Source of the DNA: Puccinia triticina
Lineage: Eukaryota > Basidiomycota > Pucciniomycetes > Pucciniales > Pucciniaceae
Assembly: GCF_026914185.1 (NCBI RefSeq)
Contig: NC_070572.1
Location: 2,852,001 to 2,916,000 of the forward strand
Direction: 5' to 3'
DNA: 64,000 nt
This document shows, piece after piece, positions 57,101-64,000 of the stretch; the first letter of the stretch is position 1, and the number at the start of each line of letters is the position of its first letter. Below the pieces are notes generated by a model that saw only the letters and a program-made list of their open reading frames with translations, did no database searches and had not been told where the DNA came from. A program made the translations under genes and the position numbers.

Positions 57101-58848
57101 ATTGTGAGGAGCTTCAGAACAATGACCTCGTCATCCACGTGGCTGTCCTTATGCGCGGTGTCTATCCACTGCACAAAACGTAGGTGATCATACTCACCTT
57201 CCCCCGAGAAGGTAGGCCAATCTGACTTAGCAATTGCCATGTTCAGACGCTTCTTTAATTCAGGGTCAATGCCTCCCTCATCCCGCTGGGGAGGCCGAGC
57301 CGAGGGGGCATAGGGGTGAGCATGGGCGAGATGGGGAGGGGCATCGCGGCTAGGAATGGATTTAACAGCCGTTTGGACTGTGTCCGACAGGCTAGAGATC
57401 TCTTCCCGCAGGCGGGCTCCTTCCGAGCGGTATTGACTCATTACCCTGTCGATTTTATCATTTAGCTTAAGGAAATCAACACGCTGATTCTCACTCTGTT
57501 CCTCCAGCTTTTGTTCGACGTCGCTATTGGCCCGGGACTCTTGCGGCGAGGAGCTTCTCTGCTGGAGACGGTCAAACAGTTTATGCTCGAGTTGAAGGAA
57601 CTTTTGGTCAAAGTAGCCTGTCCACTGCGGGCTCGGTGGTTCAACCTTAGCAGGGGGAGAATCATGCCGCGGTAGGCGCAATATATGTTGTTCTAATTCA
57701 AAGATGCGGGCGTGCAAGCTCTGTACCTCATGTATAAGCTTGTCGTCGCTGTTATCGCGGCTCACAATATCAGAAACCGTGATATCAAGCGCATTCTGCA
57801 CAAAGGCTTTTATCCTAGATTCCATGCCATCAGTGTCACCACTTCGCTCTCCAAGCCTCAGCTTTTCCACCGTATCTTCCAGCTCATTCACCCGTGCATT
57901 CAGGGTTTGGACCAACTCAACATTTCCGGTAACAGAAGCAGCAATAGTATTACTAGTTTGAGACAGACCATGAATAGAAAACTTAACAGACTTAAAATTA
58001 TCGTGTATAATATCTTTAAGAAGGTGAACATTATTAGACACAGGAGTGGAAACATCTTTGTGTACTGATTTGACTAGGGAGGAAATAGAGGAATCGGTGT
58101 GAGACATAACTCGACGGGTATTGCCGTCGACAACTTTCTCGATCTCAGCAAACATCTGCTTGAGTATACCTGTGGCGTCCACCAGAGTTAGTGGCGCTAA
58201 CAAGGCCCTTGGTTTCGGGTCCGCGACTGATCGATCGCCTGATATCCGCCCTGAATTGTTTGGCTCATGCGAAACAGTTCTTCGTATATTGACGTTCTGT
58301 AGTTGCGACGGCCCCTCATGCGACCGTTCTGTCCCGGTCCGTTCTGGCCCGGTCGGGGTCGAGCTGCTTGCTGAGCCGCTCCCTGTGGCCCGTTTGCCGG
58401 AGGCGCTGGTGGAGGGGCCTGTTGGCGTACAGAGGCTGCTGGGCGGTTTTGGCCCCGAGTGCGTCGGCTGGGGATGCTTGCCGGGTTGTTCGCTGGGTGG
58501 TTTGGCTGTCTGTTCGCCGGGTGGTTTGGGTGGGTCACGTGGGGATTCCATCCCTCCGTCAGAGACAACAGAATTTCCCGGCTGATCAATCGTTCGAGGC
58601 TGTTGTGAGTCGTGATGGCTTGGTCTCGCAGGAGTATCATCGCCTCCTGGTTGTTGCCCGCGCGAGCCTCCAGGAACGCCTGTTTGAAGCGCAGGTGAGT
58701 TTGCAGAAGAAGCTCCGTTGTTGGGTTCCAACCGAGGCGGGACGCTGCCACGTTTAAACTCGCCGGCCGGGACGAGGGAGGGTTTCGCGGACCTAGTAGA
58801 GGAGGCATGAGACCCAGTGTTACTGCTGGTCTTCTTAGGAGGGGTCAT
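54127..58848 (-). CDS. Gypsy Gag-Pol polyprotein (1573 codons)
   Basis: Starts MTPPKKTSSN at 58848. Approximate residue positions: proline/serine-rich N-terminal region 1-200; coiled-coil-like capsid leader 200-490; capsid helical domain 540-700 (WPTFSGEGEYDHLRFVQWI); CCHC zinc knuckle (CYSCKGTGHTSRTC) about 743; aspartic protease with active DSGA about 818; RT with YIDD about 1157 and intact fingers (LVGDFRALNSYTTP); RNase H (LLYVDACMEGIGAALHQ) about 1300; integrase H-H zinc-binding half (HECHDNVAAGHF) about 1537. All catalytic motifs seen are intact, in contrast to the old gypsy at 7.6 kb. It ends shortly after the frameshift point in integrase. Confidence 0.92.
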   Translation of the reverse strand: MTPPKKTSSNTGSHASSTRSAKPSLVPAGEFKRGSVPPRLEPNNGASSANSPALQTGVPGGSRGQQPGGDDTPARPSHHDSQQPRTIDQPGNSVVSDGGMESPRDPPKPPGEQTAKPPSEQPGKHPQPTHSGPKPPSSLCTPTGPSTSASGKRATGSGSASSSTPTGPERTGTERSHEGPSQLQNVNIRRTVSHEPNNSGRISGDRSVADPKPRALLAPLTLVDATGILKQMFAEIEKVVDGNTRRVMSHTDSSISSLVKSVHKDVSTPVSNNVHLLKDIIHDNFKSVKFSIHGLSQTSNTIAASVTGNVELVQTLNARVNELEDTVEKLRLGERSGDTDGMESRIKAFVQNALDITVSDIVSRDNSDDKLIHEVQSLHARIFELEQHILRLPRHDSPPAKVEPPSPQWTGYFDQKFLQLEHKLFDRLQQRSSSPQESRANSDVEQKLEEQSENQRVDFLKLNDKIDRVMSQYRSEGARLREEISSLSDTVQTAVKSIPSRDAPPHLAHAHPYAPSARPPQRDEGGIDPELKKRLNMAIAKSDWPTFSGEGEYDHLRFVQWIDTAHKDSHVDDEVIVLKLLTMLTGTALLWYETMRLSHHDTTWAFWRTEICKKFGHSAWKRKKQNAFSSDRFIPGETAPAQWVTRQYNRLRCFEPTIDNKSINFKLLNLMDNEVEYAAKNAMKKPDEDLSSFINILEDICDKTRLGRRRFPPKSTPTSPAAPAKPPSAVGDKGKVPLSDVKCYSCKGTGHTSRTCPKNVNSVDEEPEADPATEQGSDHEGDGPIIGAISSSTAAVDTSRGRNNLVQMTCCDKDCLVLLDSGAVRSVVGKGYLARFCPGWEKFILPIQPGKFHSASGALVPLGVVNIRLVLQNVRMVMKFVVMDNMSARYFIVGNDYLSHYKISLLNSDKRRFTIGIRTFDFDETINSITPEHEVALSFEEEALRDCKISGEITKLQRSELLRALSENKAAFATKDQPFGSIKGHEVEITLTVDKPYPLALRKSPYPASPRTRAAIEEHVELLVRMGILRKVGSNEGVSITTLVIIVWNKEKSRLVGDFRALNSYTTPDRYPMPKITESLTKLHGAKYITCMDVLKGFHQNTVSKDSRQFLRIISHMGIHEYLCMPFGIKNAPSHFQRMMDTEFRMELSELWLIIYIDDIIVFTDTWEEHLTKLRIVLQKVISMGMKISLTKCSFGFSELKALGHIVNGLSLGIDQNRVAAVLLKPIPASVKELQSFLGFAGYYRLHIKDFNLMASCLYKICRPNVAFEMTLERIEAYKVLRVALTTAPLLFHPDSRRPFLLYVDACMEGIGAALHQIQMVGDKEQEGPICFISRQLKESEKKYGASQLECFCLVWALEKLYYYLDSCVFTVITNCVALKSLLNMKTPSRHMMRWQISIQEWRGSMTIVHRDGLVHKNADGLSRWALPNDNDNPASDEEEVTREVPIMAISVSGLSDEFWDSVERSYDANKNTAALVGILWSKYPQPDLISQLEEPWKANFDAGRFILLDGLLYHRTGNHCALVLVEEEHIRLMLHECHDNVAAGHFSKERTVERLRVLAGMDRLCGKVLLQL

Positions 58849-58866
58849 GGTATTAATTTCGAAAAA

Positions 58867-59352
58867 CTAACCTGCCGGTTCGGTTACAACAATAATGGAT
58901 TCGACGCTATCCGGAGATTCTCCCCGTACCGTGCTGTTGAGACGGATCGGTTCCCCAAGGGTGAGGATTCTTTCTACTTCCGCCGTGGAGCCTCTATTGG
59001 ATGTCTCGCGGGATCTGACGTCGTCGATTAACTTGGCAATCGCTGGATGCGCGGGACGACTCGCGGTAGAGAGAGCAGGATTGATGCCAGTGGCCACCGG
59101 AGATTCCTGGGTTATCGCAGGGTCCCGATGGGCAGTAGTGGAGGTAGTTGACGGGGGTACAGTATTGGCTGTATTACCGGTTCGTCTGAACAATCGATCA
59201 AAAAGATCCGCGACCTTGGTGGATCCTACTGGGGGAGCTGCTGGAGGAGCTGAGTTTCGTTGGACTTGTTCTTCCCCGGGGGCAGACGCAGGTCTTGGAC
59301 GGTTCGACTGAAAAAAACTATGCAAGGAAGTTTGTCGTGAAGACACTAGCAA
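58867..59352 (-). CDS. Extra gypsy ORF with N-terminal PIP-box-like motif
   Basis: A 161-codon frame between the 5' LTR and the Gag-Pol polyprotein, in the same frame as the polyprotein and separated by one TAG stop and six codons. Residues 7-14 read QTSLHSFF, which matches the PCNA-interacting PIP box (Q-x-x-hydrophobic-x-x-aromatic-aromatic) and is followed by basic/proline residues (QSNRPRP). The remainder is low-complexity Pro/Ser/Thr/Ala and acidic at the end. I know of no standard gypsy ORF in this place. It may be expressed alone, or fused to Gag by readthrough of the TAG. Confidence 0.6.
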   Translation of the reverse strand: MLVSSRQTSLHSFFQSNRPRPASAPGEEQVQRNSAPPAAPPVGSTKVADLFDRLFRRTGNTANTVPPSTTSTTAHRDPAITQESPVATGINPALSTASRPAHPAIAKLIDDVRSRETSNRGSTAEVERILTLGEPIRLNSTVRGESPDSVESIIVVTEPAG

Positions 59353-59575
59353 AACAAGATCCTTGTTAGAGTCGGGGTTTCCTGACTTGCGGGAAAAACT
59401 AAAACTTACTACTGTTACTGGTAGAAGTTTTCGCGAGAGAATGGGTTCGATTTCGGGACTCGTGTCTTACGATCGAACCTAGAGAGGGAGAAAAAATCAA
59501 ATCACACTGGTAAGTGGATAATAATCGAGTATATATAGGCTCAGGAAAAGGAAATTTCCCGATGAGGCCCCCAAA

Positions 59576-60235
59576 TGTCAGGGCGTGCCTCTATAGTGGC
59601 AACGCACTGAATGAAACCGTTGATATAATCAAGGTTTGACGGCTGATCTCAGCTGTCACGACTGTCTGTCGGTGCTCAACTTGGCCGCAGCACAAGGAGA
59701 AAAGCCGCGCCTCCGTCTGGAGGGGCTGGTTGAGCGAATACAACCGGAATCTAAGAGATTCGAGAGAGAGTCCTTTCTAGGACGGAGAGAGAGAAAAGGA
59801 AGAAAAGGTCGACTTACCGAGACGAAGCGCGGAAAGTCGAGGGATAAGTCGGAAAAAAGAGAAAAGGTGGATCAATGGGCCCCAATCGTTGTAAGTCGGC
59901 GTTGGTGGTCGAATACAACAATATTGGTGGGCTTGGTAACTGATCTGGGGGATCCTTCCTGGTAGGAAGGTTCCCCAGTACTTATACCCCAGCTGTGCTG
60001 GGCTGACTTGTGGTCCGGTCTACTGGACCATCTATCCTCCTGGGAATCTCTAAGGAGGTCCCAGGCGGTGTTCACTTGCTCACTCGAGGTCGATACCCGA
60101 GTCTTGAGTCCTTCAACATCAATGTGCTCACTCGAGGGCTCCAGGCCCTTCCTTACTTGGTTGCGGGCCGCCCGCGCTTGTGGCGGCCCGAGGGTTGTCG
60201 TCGCCTGCGCTGTCTGGACTAGTAGGCGGCTGACA
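59576..60235 (-). repeat. 5' LTR of the gypsy element
   Basis: 660 bp and near-identical to the 3' LTR. The sequence next to it on the inside reads TTTGGGGGCCTCATCGGG on the minus strand, where a primer-binding site is expected. It lacks the usual TGG directly after the LTR, so the primer is unclear. Confidence 0.95.
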
Positions 60236-61287
60236 CTGAGGGCTTCTGAGCATCTCTTGGTAACATAATTTTCACTTGAGAAACCTTGTCTGTTTAAAAT
60301 TGTTGATAATTCATCAAATTTTTGATTTGTAAATAAATCCAGTGAAGGAGAAATGCCACAATCTCTGTGATATTCAAAATGACCATGGTGGATGTCGGAG
60401 AAAGAGGTTGGTGTGTTGTGATTGGTTTTGTAATTTGCGCTCTGGCAGCTTGAATGGGATATAAGCCGCTCTTTTCCACCCTCCTCCACCCCCAAAAAAT
60501 CAATAAAACTGCAGGAGCAAATGTCACGATTTCTTGTCATAGAGAGATTAACCCCATTGAGCCCAGGCTTCTCATCAAGCAAATTATGTGTCAACTGCAC
60601 ATTCTGAATCCTGGACATGGGATGATTTATTCCATGATTTATCATATCTTTCCTATAGGTGTGATGAGAGCCAGTGAAGTAGGCTTTACGACTCATGTTG
60701 TTGTTCAAACTTTGAGCTTCCTGTTTTTCTTGCGCGGTTGGCTCAGTTGGAGATGGATTGTCGCTTTTTCTGGGGGAGTGTAATAGCGCAAGTTCTGTAG
60801 AATGCTCGACAACCTGCTGAGCAGACTTCGATGCAAGTTTGTCAGTTGGGCTAGTGGTTCTTCCGAATTTGAAAGATTTCTTGACCATCAAATTGTCCTT
60901 ATTAAATTCTATTGTTGCCTTCAATTGCGAATCACTCGCACTCATCGGAAGTTTGTGGTGGAATAGCAGGGAGCTGATGCAGGGCTTGACCTCCGATCCT
61001 TCCAAGTCAAATGAGGCTCCGGTGCGGGTGTCCACAGGCTCAGCCTGTAGACGAGAATGGTCTCGGTCACTTGGCTGAGAAGAAGAAATGGTGGGGTTAT
61101 CTTTGCTAAAGAGGGCTTGTTTTACTGTCAAGTTGCTCTCCCTGTCCATGGATTCTGAGAGCTCTACCTTGGGCTCCAAAAGGCGCCCATTCGCAGGTCT
61201 GATGAAAGCAGCATTGATACTGGCAATGGCGGTGATAAACAAACCTGCACAAAGACTCCCGGTACATTGTATGATTCCCGATTTCAT

Positions 61288-62520
61288 GAGTGTCGGACAC
61301 GAAAGATGTCTACCAGAGTGATGTTTTTTTTTTTTTTAATTCCTGTGTATCAAACAAACAAGAAACTTCGATTATGGGAATCAAATGATAATAGGAAACC
61401 ACGGCGAATAAATTAACACAACTGACAGTGGGTAGGCCTCACTTCAGGAAGTCGGTGCATAAATGAAGAAGAGCCAGCATAAGTGAAGCCGGTATATTCT
61501 CGCAGCTTTGAATCTGAACCTGTTACTTGTGGCCTTCCACCCAGACATGACTTGCGCCAGCGAGTCCTGCCACTGGGAACCACGATATGGGGTTTAGAAA
61601 TATGATTTATGAGGCCTAGCAAAATGAACATGAAACTTAACCGAGAGGGTTTCTCTCATGCTCAGCGCCTTCTGTCGCCAGACAATTCAGGTTGGGTTTC
61701 TCCCAAGGTCAAGTCACGAGAAGAGATTTTGCACCACAGTTGCAAGCAATTGGTTCTCTTACCAGCAAGTGCTCGCGGGGCTTTGCTAGCTCGGAGCCCT
61801 GAGCAGGAATCAAATAGTCACGATCATGTTTCCTGCTCCTGCTGCTTAGGACCTACTTATTTAGTAGGAGCTAGGGAGTTTGAGCTTAGGAATATCCGGC
61901 CAACAAGTATTGTGGCTCAACAGTTGTTATGCACCTAAATCCCAGGGATTGTCAAAGGCTTCTCTAGCAATGAGTGACTTGCCGTCACATCTGGGGCCGA
62001 ACTTAACTAAGTCCCCCTCTGGTTAGGGAATTAGTTAAGTTGGATCTGGGACACTGGCAGATGTCAATTTAGACCCAAAAAAAACTAGATTTCCACAGCA
62101 AAATATCACTTTTGCACTCTAGATCGCTTGCTGGAGGCCCGCAGATCTTGCCAGGAGATCGTTTCAGTAATGATCAAAAAAGGTCCAGGTTGTAATTTGT
62201 AGCCCAAGATAAAAGTCAAAACTGTGTTGCAATTACAATGAAACAAAACAAGACAAGACAGTGAAACAGTAAAGATGATTGTGCTGAAAGAGATTTGATT
62301 GAGAAAAAAAAGACCAACTGTCCTTTTCCGTTTCTTGCCGTTGTTATCTTGCTATTCATGATTCATTGTTGAAGATCTTGGAAAGAAAACTTATTTTATG
62401 TATAAACGTGAATATGCATATTTTTCATTTATTGGGGGCGGAAAAAAAGAAGAGGAGGAAATAGAAGACTCTATAATAATAATAAAAAGGTGATCTGTAT
62501 ATCAGCCTGATTTGAACATA
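61288..62520. other. Intergenic between the secreted-protein gene and PP2A
   Basis: A T-tract lies at 61322-61338 near the 5' end of the minus-strand gene. An old inverted-repeat element lies at about 61977-62163. No gene is seen. Confidence 0.45.
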
Positions 62521-62628
62521 TGTATAAAAAAGGAATAATCAATCATCTCTCTCTCGTTCTAATGAGCTTATTTTCTTCACTTTCGGGTGAGGGGGGTGGG
62601 ATGAAGATGATTCTTGATTATCGATTGT

Positions 62629-63874
62629 TTACAAAAAGTACTGTCATACAGAAAAAGAATAACAATCGAGAAAGGGAAATGTTAGAACAAAAGACGTTCG
62701 AATGGTTGTTTCAATCAAGTAAGCGAGTGATGAGAATTCATTATGAATTCAGAGAAAGGAAAACCGATAGACTGAGTCAGTTTTTAAGTCGTAGCACATC
62801 TAACGAAGGAAAAGCACTGACGTCTGGAACTCGTCTAGAAACCAAAGGTTCGCCGGCTCGAGGTGCAGGATCGAATTGCAGGCTAGAAAACAAAGGGTGA
62901 TATTGATGACATCAACATGTTTTTGAAGACAATTGAAGACAAAAAAAAAAACAGCAACCGAGAAAAAAAAGAAAAATGGCGGACAATGTGAACTTATTAT
63001 TCTCATCGATTTCCATGATGGCAGCTTGATTACCACATCGATAACAGTAATTAGGAGCCGAGAAAATCGTCACGACGTTTCGTTCATGGGACCAGTTGTA
63101 ACCCTCCATTACCAATTGATGAGCACGAGCTAATATAACAAGAGCGCATCGTGGGGAGCGAGATCAGACAACACGCGAGCATGATACTGCGAGAGAGAAA
63201 CATTGCATGACTGACCGACTAGGGTGAGCCCGTTGTTATGGTTGAATGCGTCGGAGATGTCTTGTCCAAAGGTGTAACCGGCACCTCGGGGTGATATTCC
63301 CCAGCCACATCTATCGTCGGGATCCGACCACAGTAGATCGCACATAGGGCCCTCATGAGGAACTTCTTGGATACGATCGATCGATCGGATGTGATCCAGA
63401 GTATCGATCGAAGGTGACAGCCCTCCATGCAGACAAAAGATCTACATCGTGGGGGGAGGAGGGTGGGAGGGGCAAATGGTAAGAAAATTACTGTCAGATT
63501 GCTCGTCCCGCTTTGAACGATCTCCACCAGTCAGGGAGAATGGCGGGAATGTGATCCTTCGACAAACGGCTTACTTGTTCATCGATCAGAGCTGTCAGAG
63601 GCAAATAATCAAACAACTCTGTGAAAGATTTCCAGACGTTTGCGTTGCCATACTTCCTAAGACACTCGTCGTAAAACCCGTACACTTGAGTGATCTGCCT
63701 GGATTCATGGTTTCCACGTAAGATCGTCACTCGATCACGATATCTGACTTTTAATGCGACCAGCAGAGTCACCGTTTCTACCGAGTAGTACCCTCGATCG
63801 ACGTAGTCTCCCATAAACAAATAGTTCGTGTCTGGTGCGTTACCTCCGATCCTAAACAGTTCTGAGAGATCGTG
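62629..63874 (-). CDS. PP2A catalytic subunit, 3' exons (partial at window edge)
   Basis: Serine/threonine phosphatase catalytic subunit of the PP2A holoenzyme. Visible exons: 63874-63575, 63441-63216, 63129-62985, 62882-62822 and 62640-62629, 744 nt, 247 codons plus stop, equivalent to human PP2Ac residues 63-309. Motifs: [14 protein letters not shown] and [15 protein letters not shown] (metal and phosphate binding), [24 protein letters not shown] and [17 protein letters not shown]. The conserved C terminus is rebuilt only by splicing: exon 4 ends RRVPD, and the 12 nt last exon encodes YFL and stop, the methylated PP2A tail. The first ~62 residues, including GDVHG, lie beyond 64000; 63875-64000 reads as intron. 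Confidence 0.95.
62641..62821 (-). other. Last intron of PP2A, 181 nt
   Basis: GTCAGT donor and a pyrimidine-rich acceptor (TTCTTTTTCTGTATGACAG) before the four-codon final exon. Splicing is in phase 0. Confidence 0.8.
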
Positions 63875-64000
63875 CTGTGGTTATTAAAACCCATTACGTT
63901 TATCAGGTAGTCCGTTGAAAATCCACGATGACCATCCACGTTTTGTTTTTGCGCCCGAGATAAAGATTCAACGTCAGCGCGAATCAAAGAGATTGGAGCC

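Larger units (their letters stand above)
52236..60235 (-). mobile_element. Young full-length Ty3/gypsy retrotransposon
   Basis: Two 660 bp LTRs (52236-52895 and 59576-60235) begin TGTCAG and end CTGACA. By eye I count four differences between them, all transitions. The exact 5 bp duplication CTGAG flanks the element (52231-52235 and 60236-60240). Reading leftward on the minus strand: 5' LTR, extra ORF (59352-58867), polyprotein with gag, protease, RT, RNase H and the start of integrase (58848-54127), the rest of integrase with a chromodomain-like end in another frame, and a purine-rich tract (GGGGGGGCGAG) abutting the 3' LTR. Confidence 0.96.
50973..61287 (-). pseudogene. Secreted-protein gene interrupted by a gypsy element
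   Basis: The 5' part (61287-60236) begins MKSGIIQCTGSLCAGLFITA, a clear signal peptide with likely cleavage near residue 26 (ASINAA). About 351 codons later the retrotransposon starts at the target CTGAG. The 3' part (52235-50973) continues for about 420 codons to a TAA. Excising the element plus one copy of the 5 bp duplication keeps the same reading frame, so the ancestral protein was about 770 aa. The mature part is hydrophilic, rich in S, N, K and H in the first half and helical and charged (KEKYHFVKDKKKLFEESDD) in the second. I recognise no domain. As a secreted protein of unknown function in a probable plant pathogen it may be an effector candidate. The 5' piece could still be expressed as a truncated protein running into the LTR. 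Confidence 0.75.

Noticed and set aside
63778..63987. Apparent N-terminal extension of PP2A reading through 63875-63987
   Set aside because: It uses a different frame from the PP2A exon and shows no PP2A similarity; 63875 follows a CACAG acceptor, so this is intron.

Overview
The window reads as nuclear DNA of a basidiomycete fungus, most likely a rust (Pucciniales). The reasons are short 65-100 nt spliceosomal introns, conserved eukaryotic housekeeping genes, a secreted-protein gene without recognisable domains, and a very high load of nested transposable elements. I cannot name the species from the sequence.

Layout. 0-4.5 kb: a minus-strand spliced gene for an unrecognised helical protein (783-3019 and possibly further upstream) and a small candidate secreted protein (3935-4387). 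4.6-7.6 kb: small repeats and a Harbinger-like MITE. 7.6-15.0 kb: a decayed minus-strand Ty3/gypsy element (gag, protease, RT/RNase H, integrase), cut by a 402 bp near-perfect palindrome and by other insertions. 15.0-16.4 kb: a truncated plus-strand Copia fragment. 17.4-26.3 kb: a nest of elements. A solo LTR (17428-23747) was split by a terminal-inverted-repeat element (17624-22563), which was itself split by a full hAT transposon (18683-22471) that carries a tRNA-like gene in an intron. A second solo copy of the LTR lies at 25414-26282. 26.5-39.3 kb: gene-free DNA dominated by arrays of short, tandem, self-complementary units, lying inside or beside several different inverted-repeat elements. 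38.25-41.86 kb: a second, inactivated hAT element with a non-autonomous hAT nested inside it.

43.9-50.2 kb is a genic island: an apyrase/NTPDase gene (plus strand) and a PA2G4/Ebp1-type gene (minus strand, seven exons, two apparent GC-AG introns). 50.97-61.29 kb: a minus-strand gene for a signal-peptide-bearing protein, interrupted by a young Ty3/gypsy element (52236-60235, two 660 bp LTRs, 5 bp target duplication). At the right edge, 62.63-63.87 kb holds the 3' part of a PP2A catalytic subunit gene, ending in a 12 nt exon.

The host genes are unrelated housekeeping or secretory genes and form no pathway or cluster. The most unusual items are a PCNA-interaction-like motif in an extra ORF of the young gypsy element, the tandem hairpin arrays shared by otherwise unrelated elements, a tRNA-like gene inside a transposase intron, a family of elements with 7 bp target duplications, and the reversible-looking insertion into the secreted-protein gene.
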